The position numbers and the translations under genes are program-made. Shown one piece after another: positions 1 through 11,587 of a stretch of DNA of 64,000 nucleotides. Every line of letters begins with the position of its first letter. Positions within the stretch are counted from its first letter, which is position 1. The notes under the pieces were generated by a model, which saw only the letters and a list, made by a program, of their open reading frames with translations, was not told the origin of the DNA and did not search any database. This DNA comes from Auanema rhodensis. Its lineage: Eukaryota > Nematoda > Chromadorea > Rhabditida > Rhabditidae. The DNA lies in assembly GCA_964057225.1 (NCBI GenBank), contig OZ059898.1, positions 1,922,001 to 1,986,000 on the forward strand. Reading direction: 5' to 3'.

Positions 1-74
1 ATGCGGATTTTTAAGCTGCGTCGATCTGTGTTATCAGATTTGCGCTAGCTTAAAAATGCACCGAGATATTAACT

Positions 75-96
75 GATATAAGTTCACACTTATATC
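75..96. other. Perfect 9-bp inverted repeat with 4-nt loop (once per monomer)
   Basis: Left arm GATATAAGT at 75-83, loop TCAC at 84-87, right arm ACTTATATC at 88-96; the arms are exact reverse complements. The same element recurs at the same place in nearly every monomer. A recurrent variant reads GGTATAAGT on the left arm (for example 24655, 39399, 57653), which leaves one G-T pair. At 37658 a T-to-A change breaks the right arm. In the 344-bp unit (63192-63535) most of the left arm is deleted. It could form a cruciform or be a dyad-symmetric protein site; no function is shown. Confidence 0.85.
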
Positions 97-160
97 CTCG
101 ATTTTCACCCTGAAGAATTAATTTTTTCGTTGAATAACATTGTCCATCGTCTTTGCCTTG

Positions 161-238
161 AAAAAAGGAATCTAAAAACATCTACTTTTTGCTAAATTAT
201 TTCGAAATTTTTCGAAAAAATTTTTGTCAAAATGTTTT
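161..238. other. A/T-tract segment, candidate curved DNA
   Basis: Runs of A or T recur through this part of the monomer: A6 at 161-166, A5 at 174-178, T5 at 186-190, T5 at 208-212, A6 at 215-220, T5 at 221-225, A4 at 229-232 and T5 at 234-238. Several lie about 10-13 bp apart, near the helical repeat, as seen in intrinsically curved satellites. The phasing is only approximate and curvature was not computed. The A6 at 215-220 is the tract that gains one base in the 352-bp units. Confidence 0.5.
208..219. other. TTTTTCGAAAAA palindrome (once per monomer)
   Basis: A perfect 12-bp palindrome centred on CG. It recurs in most monomers. It is broken by C-to-T in two copies of the 7-mer HOR (near 20578 and 22685). 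The A-tract beside it is altered to AAAATATTTTT near 19528 and 24446, and to AAAACATTTTT near 27253, 29008, 31816 and 33220. It may be no more than a by-product of the A/T tracts. Confidence 0.6.
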
Positions 239-248
239 TGGAAGCAAT

Positions 249-279
249 GTTGAGTGTACATGGAAACTCAACATACACT
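249..279. other. Inverted repeat with two competing pairings
   Basis: GTTGAGT at 249-255 is the reverse complement of ACTCAAC at 266-272 (7-bp stem, 10-nt loop). Overlapping it, AGTGTA at 253-258 is the reverse complement of TACACT at 274-279 (6-bp stem). The two stems share bases, so they exclude each other. Both are kept in nearly all units. The GTGAACAT variant (about 48001 and 49756) breaks only the second; the loop change to GGGAAC seen in 50907-54416 leaves both arms of the first intact. Confidence 0.65.
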
Positions 280-1053
280 AATGCATCATTTTTCAAACGA
301 TCATAACTAATTTTTGTATTAAGCGTTTCTCAATGTAGTATAGTGCATTCGATGCGGATTTTTATGCTGCGTCGATCTGTGTTATCAGATTTGCGCTAGC
401 TTAAAAATGCACCGAGATATCAACTGATATAAGTTCACACTTATATCCTCGATTTTCACCCTGAAGAATTAATTTTTTCGTTGAATAACATTGTCCATCG
501 TCTTTGCCTTGAAAAAAGAAATCTAAAAACATCTACTTTTCGATAAATTATTTTGAAATTTTTCGAAAAAATTTTTGTCAAAATGTTTTTGGAAGCAATG
601 TTGAGTGTACATGGAAACTCAACATACACTAATGCATCATTTTTCAAACGATCATAACTAATTTTTGTATTAAGCGTTTCTCAATGTAGTATAGTGCATT
701 CGATGCGGATTTTTAAGCTGCGTCGATCTGTGTTATCAGATTTGCGCTAGCTTAAAAATGCACCGAGATATCAACTGATATAAGTTCACACTTATATCCT
801 CGATTTTCACCCTGAAGAATTAATTTTTTCGTTGAATAACATTGTCCATCGTCTTTGCCTTGAAAAAAGGAATCTAAAAACATCTACTTTTTGCTAAATT
901 ATTTTGAAATTTTTCGAAAAAATTTTTGTCAAAATGTTTTTGGAAGCAATGTTGAGTGTACATGGAAACTCAACATACACTAATGCATCATTTTTCAAAC
1001 GATCATAACTAATTTTTGTATTAAGCGTTTCTCAATGTAGTATAGTGCATTCG

Positions 1054-2457
1054 ATGCGGATTTTTAAGCTGCGTCGATCTGTGTTATCAGATTTGCGCTA
1101 GCTTAAAAATGCACCGAGATATCAACTGATATAAGTTCACACTTATATCCTCGATTTTCACCCTGAAGAATTAATTTTTTCGTTGAATAACATTGTCCAT
1201 CGTCTTTGCCTTGAAAAAAGGAATCTAAAAACATCTACTTTTTGCTAAATTATCTTGAAATTTTTCGAAAAAATTTTTGTCAAAATGTTTTTGGAAGCAA
1301 TGTTGAGTGTACATGGAAACTCAACATACACTAATGCATCATTTTTCAAACGATCATAACTAATTTTTGTATTAAGTGTTTCTCAATGTAGTATAGTGCA
1401 TTCGATGCGGATTTTTAAGCTGCGTCGATCTGTGTTATCAGATTTGCGCTAGCTTAAAAATGCACTGAGATATCAACTGATATAAGTTCACACTTATATC
1501 CTCGATTTTCACCCTGAAGAATTAATTTTTTCGTTGAATAACATTGTCCATCGTCTTTGCCTTGAAAAAAGGAATCTAAAAACATCTACTTTTTGCTAAA
1601 TTATCTCGAAATTTTTCGAAAAAATTTTTGTCAAAATGTTTTTGGAAGCAATGTTGAGTGTACATGGAAACTCAACATACACTAATGCATCATTTTTCAA
1701 ACGATCATAACTAATTTTTGTATTAAGCGTTTCTCAATGTAGTATAGTGCATTCGATGCGGATTTTTAAGCTGCGTCGATCTGTGTTATCAGATTTGCGC
1801 TAGCTTAAAAATGCACCGAGATATCAACTGATATAAGTTCACACTTATATCCTCGATTTTCACCCTGAAGAATTAATTTTTTCGTTGAATAACATTGTCC
1901 ATCGTCTTTGCCTTGAAAAAAGGAATCTAAAAACATCTACTTTTTGCTAAATTATTTTGAAATTTTTCGAAAAAATTTTTGTCAAAATGTTTTTGGAAGC
2001 AATGTTGAGTGTACATGGAAACTCAACATACACTAATGCATCATTTTTCAAACGATCATAACTAATTTTTGTATTAAGCGTTTCTCAATGTAGTATAGTG
2101 CATTCGATGCGGATTTTTAAGCTGCGTCGATCTGTGTTATCAGATTTGCGCTAGCTTAAAAATGCACCGAGATATTAACTGATATAAGTTCACACTTATA
2201 TCCTCGATTTTCACCCTGAAGAATTAATTTTTTCGTTGAATAACATTGTCCATCGTCTTTGCCTTGAAAGAAGGAATCTAAAAACATCTACTTTTTGCTA
2301 AATTATTTCGAAATTTTTCGAAAAAATTTTTGTCAAAATGTTTTTGGAAGCAATGTTGAGTGTACATGGAAACTCAACATACACTAATGCATCATTTTTC
2401 AAACGATCATAACTAATTTTTGTATTAAGCGTTTCTCAATGTAGTATAGTGCATTCG
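1054..2457. repeat. 4-monomer block, left copy of a 7374-bp-spaced duplication
   Basis: Monomers at 1054, 1405, 1756 and 2107. In order they carry TATCTTGAAA plus TAAGTGTTT, then CACTGAGA plus TATCTCGAAA, then a near-consensus unit, then GATATTAAC plus TTTCGAAA. The same order recurs at 8428-9831, exactly 7374 bp away (21 monomers plus the three 1-bp insertions in between). Private changes include GAAAGAAGG near 2266. Confidence 0.8.
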
Positions 2458-4212
2458 ATGCGGATTTTTATGCTGCGTCGATCTGTGTTATCAGATTTGC
2501 GCTAGCTTAAAAATGCACCGAGATATCAACTGATATAAGTTCACACTTATATCCTCGATTTTCACCCTGAAGAATTAATTTTTTCGTTGAATAACATTGT
2601 CCATCGTCTTTGCCTTGAAAAAAGGAATCTAAAAACATCTACTTTTTGCTAAATTATTTTGAAATTTTTCGAAAAAATTTTTGTCAAAATGTTTTTGGAA
2701 GCAATGTTGAGTGTACATGGAAACTCAACATACACTAATGCATCATTTTTCAAACGATCATAACTAATTTTTGTATTAAGCGTTTCTCAATGTAGTATAG
2801 TGCATTCGATGCGGATTTTTAAGCTGCGTCGATCTGTGTTATCAGATTTGCGCTAGCTTAAAAATGCACCGAGATATTAACTGATATAAGTTCACACTTA
2901 TATCCTCGATTTTCACCCTGAAGAATTAATTTTTTCGTTGAATAACATTGTCCATCGTCTTTGCCTTGAAAAAAGGAATCTAAAAACATCTACTTTTTGC
3001 TAAATTATTTCGAAATTTTTCGAAAAAATTTTTGTCAAAATGTTTTTGGAAGCAATGTTGAGTGTACATGGAAACTCAACATACACTAATGCATCATTTT
3101 TCAAACGATCATAACTAATTTTTGTATTAAGCGTTTCTCAATGTAGTATAGTGCATTCGATGCGGATTTTTAAGCTGCGTCGATCTGTGTTATCAGATTT
3201 GCGCTAGCTTAAAAATGCACCGAGATATTAACTGATATAAGTTCACACTTATATCCTCGATTTTCACCCTGAAGAATTAATTTTTTCGTTGAATAACATT
3301 GTCCATCGTCTTTGCCTTGAAAAAAGGAATCTAAAAACATCTACTTTTTGCTAAATTATTTCGAAATTTTTCGAAAAAATTTTTGTCAAAATGTTTTTGG
3401 AAGCAATGTTGAGTGTACATGGAAACTCAACATACACTAATGCATCATTTTTCAAACGATCATAACTAATTTTTGTATTAAGCGTTTCTCAATGTAGTAT
3501 AGTGCATTCGATGCGGATTTTTAAGCTGCGTCGATCTGTGTTATCAGATTTGCGCTAGCTTAAAAATGCACCGAGATATTAACTGATATAAGTTCACACT
3601 TATATCCTCGATTTTCACCCTGAAGAATTAATTTTTTCGTTGAATAACATTGTCCATCGTCTTTGCCTTGAAAAAAGGAATCTAAAAACATCTACTTTTT
3701 GCTAAATTATTTCGAAATTTTTCGAAAAAATTTTTGTCAAAATGTTTTTGGAAGCAATGTTGAGTGTACATGGAAACTCAACATACACTAATGCATCATT
3801 TTTCAAACGATCATAACTAATTTTTGTATTAAGCGTTTCTCAATGTAGTATAGTGCATTCGATGCGGATTTTTAAGCTGCGTCGATCTGTGTTATCAGAT
3901 TTGCGCTAGCTTAAAAATGCACCGAGATATTAACTGATATAAGTTCACACTTATATCCTCGATTTTCACCCTGAAGAATTAATTTTTTCGTTGAATAACA
4001 TTGTCCATCGTCTTTGCCTTGAAAAAAGGAATCTAAAAACATCTACTTTTTGCTAAATTATTTCGAAATTTTTCGAAAAAATTTTTGTCAAAATGTTTTT
4101 GGAAGCAATGTTGAGTGTACATGGAAACTCAACATACACTAATGCATCATTTTTCAAACGATCATAACTAATTTTTGTATTAAGCGTTTCTCAATGTAGT
4201 ATAGTGCATTCG

Positions 4213-5617
4213 ATGCGGATTTTTATGCTGCGTCGATCTGTGTTATCAGATTTGCGCTAGCTTAAAAATGCACCGAGATATCAACTGATATAAGTTCACA
4301 CTTATATCCTCGATTTTCACCCTGAAGAATTAATTTTTTCGTTGAATAACATTGTCCATCGTCTTTGCCTTAAAAAAAGAAATCTAAAAACATCTACTTT
4401 TCGATAAATTATTTTGAAATTTTTCGAAAAAATTTTTGTCAATATGTTTTTGGAAGCAATGTTGAGTGTACATGGAAACTCAACATACACTAATGCATCA
4501 TTTTTCAAACGATCATAACTTATTTTTGTATTAAGCGTTTCTCAATGTAGTATAGTGCATTCGATGCGGATTTTTAAGCTGCGTCGATCTGTGTTATCAG
4601 ATTTGCGCTAGCTTAAAAATGCACCGAGATATCAACTGATATAAGTTCACACTTATATCCTCGATTTTCACCCTGAAGAATTAATTTTTTCGTTGAATAA
4701 CATTGTCCATCGTCTTTGCCTTGAAAAAAGGAATCTAAAAACATCTACTTTTTGCTAAATTATTTTGAAATTTTTCGAAAAAATTTTTGTCAAAATGTTT
4801 TTGGAAGCAATGTTGAGTGTACATGGAAACTCAACATACACTAATGCATCATTTTTCAAACGGTCATAACTAATTTTTGTATTAAGCGTTTCTCAATGTA
4901 GTATAGTGCATTCGATGCGGATTTTTAAGCTGCGTCGATCTGTGTTATCAGATTTGCGCTAGCTTAAAAATGCACCGAGATATTAACTGATATAAGTTCA
5001 CACTTATATCCTCGATTTTCACCCTGAAGAATAAGTTTTTTCGTTGGATAACATTGTCCATCGTCTTTGCCTTGAAAAAAGGAATCTAAAAACATCTACT
5101 TTTTGCTAAATTATTTTGAAATTTTTCGAAAAAAATTTTTGTCAAAATGTTTTTGGAAGCAATGTTGAGTGTACATGGAAACTCAACATACACTAATGCA
5201 TCATTTTTCAAACGATCATAACTAATTTTTGTATTAAGCGTTTCTCAATGTAGTATAGTGCATTCGATGCGGATTTTTAAGCTGCGTCGATCTGTGTTAT
5301 CAGATTTGCGCTAGCTTAAAAATGCACCGAGATATCAACTGATATAAGTTCACACTTATATCCTCGATTTTCACCCTGAAGAATTAATTTTTTCGTTGAA
5401 TAACATTGTCCATCGTCTTTGCCTTGAAAAAAGAAATCTAAAAACATCTACTTTTTGATAAATTATTTTGAAATTTTTCGAAAAAATTTTTGTCAAAATG
5501 TTTTTGGAAGCAATGTTGAGTGTACATGGAAACTCAACATACACTAATGCATCATTTTTCAAACGATCATAATTAATTTTTGTATTAAGCGTTTCTCAAT
5601 GTAGTATAGTGCATTCG
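4213..5617. repeat. Tetramer block P, copy 1 (1405 bp)
   Basis: Monomers at 4213, 4564, 4915 and 5267. Markers in order: TTTATGCTG with CGATAAATTA; AAACGGTCAT; GAATAAGTTTTTT with CGTTGG and one extra A (352 bp); TTGATAAATTA with CATAATTAAT. The same order is found at 10183-11587 and 12992-14396. This block is also the apparent source of several monomer types in the 7-mer HOR starting at 17556. Confidence 0.85.
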
Positions 5618-6320
5618 ATGCGGATTTTTAAGCTGCGTCGATCTGTGTTATCAGATTTGCGCTAGCTTAAAAATGCACCGAGATATCAACTGATATAAGT
5701 TCACACTTATATCCTCGATTTTCACCCTGAAGAATTAATTTTTTCGTTGAATAACATTGTCCATCGTCTTTGCCTTGAAAAAAGGAATCTAAAAACATCT
5801 ACTTTTTGCTAAATTATTTTGAAATTTTTCGAAAAAATTTTTGTCAAAATGTTTTTGGAAGCAATGTTGAGTGTACATGGAAACTCAACATACACTAATG
5901 CATCATTTTTCAAACGATCATAACTAATTTTTGTATTAAGCGTTTCTCAATGTAGTATAGTGCATTCGATGCGGATTTTTAAGCTGCGTCGATCTGTGTT
6001 ATCAGATTTGCGCTAGCTTAAAAATGCACCGAGATATTAACTGATATAAGTTCACACTTATATCCTCGATTTTCACCCTGAAGAATTAATTTTTTCGTTG
6101 AATAACATTGTCCATCGTCTTTGCCTTGAAAAAAGGAATCTAAAAACATCTACTTTTTGCTAAATTATTTTGAAATTTTTCGAAAAAAATTTTTGTCAAA
6201 ATGTTTTTGGAAGCAATGTTGAGTGTACATGGAAACTCAACATACACTAATGCATCATTTTTCAAACGGTCATAACTTATTTTTGTATTAAGCGTTTCTC
6301 AATGTAGTATAGTGCATTCG

Positions 6321-7374
6321 ATGCGGATTTTTAAGCTGCGTCGATCTGTGTTATCAGATTTGCGCTAGCTTAAAAATGCACCGAGATATCAACTGATATA
6401 AGTTCACACTTATATCCTCGATTTTCACCCTGAAGAATTAATTTTTTCGTTGAATAACATTGTCCATCGTCTTTGCCTTGAAAAAAGGAATCTAAAAACA
6501 TCTACTTTTTGCTAAATTATTTTGAAATTTTTCGAAAAAATTTTTGTCAAAATGTTTTTGGAAGCAATGTTGAGTGTACATGGAAACTCAACATACACTA
6601 ATGCATCATTTTTCAAACGGTCATAACTAATTTTTGTATTAAGCGTTTCTCAATGTAGTATAGTGCATTCGATGCGGATTTTTAAGCTGCGTCGATCTGT
6701 GTTATCAGATTTGCGCTAGCTTAAAAATGCACCGAGATATTAACTGATATAAGTTCACACTTATATCCTCGATTTTCACCCTGAAGAATAAGTTTTTTCG
6801 TTGGATAACATTGTCCATCGTCTTTGCCTTGAAAAAAGGAATCTAAAAACATCTACTTTTTGCTAAATTATTTTGAAATTTTTCGAAAAAAATTTTTGTC
6901 AAAATGTTTTTGGAAGCAATGTTGAGTGTACATGGAAACTCAACATACACTAATGCATCATTTTTCAAACGATCATAACTAATTTTTGTATTAAGCGTTT
7001 CTCAATGTAGTATAGTGCATTCGATGCGGATTTTTAAGCTGCGTCGATCTGTGTTATCAGATTTGCGCTAGCTTAAAAATGCACCGAGATATCAACTGAT
7101 ATAAGTTCACACTTATATCCTCGATTTTCACCCTGAAGAATTAATTTTTTCGTTGAATAACATTGTCCATCGTCTTTGCCTTGAAAAAAGAAATCTAAAA
7201 ACATCTACTTTTTGATAAATTATTTTGAAATTTTTCGAAAAAATTTTTGTCAAAATGTTTTTGGAAGCAATGTTGAGTGTACATGGAAACTCAACATACA
7301 CTAATGCATCATTTTTCAAACGATCATAATTAATTTTTGTATTAAGCGTTTCTCAATGTAGTATAGTGCATTCG
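6321..7374. repeat. Block P, 3-monomer partial copy
   Basis: Monomers at 6321, 6672 and 7024 match the last three of block P: AAACGGTCAT, then GAATAAGTTTTTT with the extra A, then TTGATAAATTA with CATAATTAAT. The first monomer of the block is missing. The unit just before (5969-6320) is a different 352-bp monomer that carries AAACGGTCAT and the extra A but not the GAATAAG change. Confidence 0.8.
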
Positions 7375-8427
7375 ATGCGGATTTTTAAGCTGCGTCGATC
7401 TGTGTTATCAGATTTGCGCTAGCTTAAAAATGCACCGAGATATCAACTGATATAAGTTCACACTTATATCCTCGATTTTCACCCTGAAGAATTAATTTTT
7501 TCGTTGAATAACATTGTCCATCGTCTTTGCCTTGAAAAAAGGAATCTAAAAACATCTACTTTTTGCTAAATTATTTTGAAATTTTTCGAAAAAATTTTTG
7601 TCAAAATGTTTTTGGAAGCAATGTTGAGTGTACATGGAAACTCAACATACACTAATGCATCATTTTTCAAACGATCATAACTAATTTTTGTATTAAGCGT
7701 TTCTCAATGTAGTATAGTGCATTCGATGCGGATTTTTAAGCTGCGTCGATCTGTGTTATCAGATTTGCGCTAGCTTAAAAATGCACCGAGATATTAACTG
7801 ATATAAGTTCACACTTATATCCTCGATTTTCACCCTGAAGAATTAATTTTTTCGTTGAATAACATTGTCCATCGTCTTTGCCTTGAAAAAAGAAATCTAA
7901 AAACATCTACTTTTCGATAAATTATTTTGAAATTTTTCGAAAAAATTTTTGTCAAAATGTTTTTGGAAGCAATGTTGAGTGTACATGGAAACTCAACATA
8001 CACTAATGCATCATTTTTCAAACGATCATAACTAATTTTTGTATTAAGCGTTTCTCAATGTAGTATAGTGCATTCGATGCGGATTTTTAAGCTGCGTCGA
8101 TCTGTGTTATCAGATTTGCGCTAGCTTAAAAATGCACCGAGATATCAACTGATATAAGTTCACACTTATATCCTCGATTTTCACCCTGAAGAATTAATTT
8201 TTTCGTTGAATAACATTGTCCATCGTCTTTGCCTTGAAAAAAGGAATCTAAAAACATCTACTTTTTGCTAAATTATTTTGAAATTTTTCGAAAAAATTTT
8301 TGTCAAAATGTTTTTGGAAGCAATGTTGAGTGTACATGGAAACTCAACATACACTAATGCATCATTTTTCAAACGATCATAACTAATTTTTGTATTAAGC
8401 GTTTCTCAATGTAGTATAGTGCATTCG

Positions 8428-9831
8428 ATGCGGATTTTTAAGCTGCGTCGATCTGTGTTATCAGATTTGCGCTAGCTTAAAAATGCACCGAGATATCAAC
8501 TGATATAAGTTCACACTTATATCCTCGATTTTCACCCTGAAGAATTAATTTTTTCGTTGAATAACATTGTCCATCGTCTTTGCCTTGAAAAAAGGAATCT
8601 AAAATTATCTACTTTTTGCTAAATTATCTTGAAATTTTTCGAAAAAATTTTTGTCAAAATGTTTTTGGAAGCAATGTTGAGTGTACATGGAAACTCAACA
8701 TACACTAATGCATCATTTTTCAAACGATCATAACTAATTTTTGTATTAAGTGTTTCTCAATGTAGTATAGTGCATTCGATGCGGATTTTTAAGCTGCGTC
8801 GATCTGTGTTATCAGATTTGCGCTAGCTTAAAAATGCACTGAGATATCAACTGATATAAGTTCACACTTATATCCTCGATTTTCACCCTGAAGAATTAAT
8901 TTTTTCGTTGAATAACATTGTCCATCGTCTTTGCCTTGAAAAAAGGAATCTAAAAACATCTACTTTTTGCTAAATTATCTCGAAATTTTTCGAAAAAATT
9001 TTTGTCAAAATGTTTTTGGAAGCAATGTTGAGTGTACATGGAAACTCAACATACACTAATGCATCATTTTTCAAACGATCATAACTAATTTTTGTATTAA
9101 GCGTTTCTCAATGTAGTATAGTGCATTCGATGCGGATTTTTAAGCTGCGTCGATCTGTGTTATCAGATTTGCGCTAGCTTAAAAATGCACCGAGATATCA
9201 ACTGATATAAGTTCACACTTATATCCTCGATTTTCACCCTGAAGAATTAATTTTTTCGTTGAATAACATTGTCCATCGTCTTTGCCTTGAAAAAAGGAAT
9301 CTAAAAACATCTACTTTTTGCTAAATTATTTTGAAATTTTTCGAAAAAATTTTTGTCAAAATGTTTTTGGAAGCAATGTTGAGTGTACATGGAAACTCAA
9401 CATACACTAATGCATCATTTTTCAAACGATCATAACTAATTTTTGTATTAAGCGTTTCTCAATGTAGTATAGTGCATTCGATGCGGATTTTTAAGCTGCG
9501 TCGATCTGTGTTATCAGATTTGCGCTAGCTTAAAAATGCACCGAGATATTAACTGATATAAGTTCACACTTATATCCTCGATTTTCACCCTGAAGAATTA
9601 ATTTTTTCGTTGAATAACATTGTCCATCGTCTTTGCCTTGAAAAAAGGAATCTAAAAACATCTACTTTTTGCTAAATTATTTCGAAATTTTTCGAAAAAA
9701 TTTTTGTCAAAATGTTTTTGGAAGCAATGTTGAGTGTACATGGAAACTCAACATACACTAATGCATCATTTTTCAAACGATCATAACTAATTTTTGTATT
9801 AAGCGTTTCTCAATGTAGTATAGTGCATTCG
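8428..9831. repeat. 4-monomer block, right copy of a 7374-bp-spaced duplication
   Basis: Same ordered markers as 1054-2457. It differs by a private AAAATTATC change near 8603. After 9831 the two copies part: the left copy continues into a TTTATGCTG monomer and this one does not. A shortened version of the same series (TAAGTGTTT, then CACTGAGA with TATCTCGAAA, then GATATTAAC) is at 16503-17555. Confidence 0.8.
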
Positions 9832-10182
9832 ATGCGGATTTTTAAGCTGCGTCGATCTGTGTTATCAGATTTGCGCTAGCTTAAAAATGCACCGAGATAT
9901 TAACTGATATAAGTTCACACTTATATCCTCGATTTTCACCCTGAAGAATTAATTTTTTCGTTGAATAACATTGTCCATCGTCTTTGCCTTGAAAAAAGGA
10001 ATCTAAAAACATCTACTTTTTGCTAAATTATTTCGAAATTTTTCGAAAAAATTTTTGTCAAAATGTTTTTGGAAGCAATGTTGAGTGTACATGGAAACTC
10101 AACATACACTAATGCATCATTTTTCAAACGATCATAACTAATTTTTGTATTAAGCGTTTCTCAATGTAGTATAGTGCATTCG

Positions 10183-11587
10183 ATGCGGATTTTTATGCTG
10201 CGTCGATCTGTGTTATCAGATTTGCGCTAGCTTAAAAATGCACCGAGATATCAACTGATATAAGTTCACACTTATATCCTCGATTTTCACCATGAAGAAT
10301 TAATTTTTTCGTTGAATAACATTGTCCATCGTCTTTGCCTTGAAAAAAGAAATCTAAAAACATCTACTTTTCGATAAATTATTTTGAAATTTTTCGAAAA
10401 AATTTTTGTCAATATGTTTTTGGAAGCAATGTTGAGTGTACATGGAAACTCAACATACACTAATGCATCATTTTTCAAACGATCATAACTTATTTTTGTA
10501 TTAAGCGTTTCTCAATGTAGTATAGTTCATTCGATGCGGATTTTTAAGCTGCGTCGATCTGTGTTATCAGATTTGCGCTAGCTTAAAAATGCACCGAGAT
10601 ATCAACTGATATAAGTTCACACTTATATCCTCGATTTTCACCCTGAAGAATTAATTTTTTCGTTGAATAACATTGTCCATCGTCTTTGCCTTGAAAAAAG
10701 GAATCTAAAAACATCTACTTTTTGCTAAATTATTTTGAAATTTTTCGAAAAAATTTTTGTCAAAATGTTTTTGGAAGCAATGTTGAGTGTACATGGAAAC
10801 TCAACATACACTAATGCATCATTTTTCAAACGGTCATAACTAATTTTTGTATTAAGCGTTTCTCAATGTAGTATAGTGCATTCGATGCGGATTTTTAAGC
10901 TGCGTCGATCTGTGTTATCAGATTTGCGCTAGCTTAAAAATGCACCGAGATATTAACTGATATAAGTTCACACTTATATCCTCGATTTTCACCCTGAAGA
11001 ATAAGTTTTTTCGTTGGATAACATTGTCCATCGTCTTTGCCTTGAAAAAAGGAATCTAAAAACATCTACTTTTTGCTAAATTATTTTGAAATTTTTCGAA
11101 AAAAATTTTTGTCAAAATGTTTTTGGAAGCAATGTTGAGTGTACATGGAAACTCAACATACACTAATGCATCATTTTTCAAACGATCATAACTAATTTTT
11201 GTATTAAGCGTTTCTCAATGTAGTATAGTGCATTCGATGCGGATTTTTAAGCTGCGTCGATCTGTGTTATCAGATTTGCGCTAGCTTAAAAATGCACCGA
11301 GATATCAACTGATATAAGTTCACACTTATATCCTCGATTTTCACCCTGAAGAATTAATTTTTTCGTTGAATAACATTGTCCATCGTCTTTGCCTTGAAAA
11401 AAGAAATCTAAAAACATCTACTTTTTGATAAATTATTTTGAAATTTTTCGAAAAAATTTTTGTCAAAATGTTTTTGGAAGCAATGTTGAGTGTACATGGA
11501 AACTCAACATACACTAATGCATCATTTTTCAAACGATCATAATTAATTTTTGTATTAAGCGTTTCTCAATGTAGTATAGTGCATTCG
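10183..11587. repeat. Tetramer block P, copy 2 (1405 bp)
   Basis: Monomers at 10183, 10534, 10885 (352 bp) and 11237 repeat the markers of 4213-5617 at 5970 bp distance. The match goes on for about one more monomer and is then lost. Private changes: CACCATGAAG near 10288 and GTTCATTCG near 10526. Confidence 0.85.

Larger units (their letters stand above)
1..351 (+). repeat. Reference monomer (unit 1)
   Basis: First complete unit, used here as the coordinate frame for features inside the monomer. A hand count of the consensus gives 57 C and 53 G in 351 bp with 12 CpG. In order it holds a GC-richer segment (about 1-60, with the GCTAGC hexamer at 44-49), a perfect inverted repeat (75-96), a mixed segment (97-160), an A/T-tract segment (161-238), a second inverted repeat (249-279), an ATGCAT palindrome (281-286) and a tail ending in GTGCATTCG that joins the next unit. 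The choice of phase is arbitrary; the true unit of amplification cannot be known from the sequence. Confidence 0.95.

Noticed and set aside
121-140. CENP-B-box-like motif TTTCGTTGAATAAC
   Set aside because: The TTCG and the A five bases later fit the 17-bp consensus, but the required CGGG at the 3' side is absent (ACAT instead). The TTCGATGCGG at the monomer junction also fails the spacing.
281-290. ATGCATCATT / TGATGCATCA palindrome (perfect only near 37496)
   Set aside because: The 6-bp ATGCAT core is common to all units, but extension to 10 bp depends on one private A-to-G change; too short and isolated to call a site.
456-647. Recurrent minus-strand 63-codon frame (also at 4317, 5371, 7128, 39779, 51362 and others)
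   Set aside because: It is simply satellite sequence read in reverse; it opens only in variants where the minus-strand TAG in GCTAAATTA is lost (GATAAATTA or GCCAAATTA). It occurs in a minority of units, has no family similarity that I recognise and no gene context.
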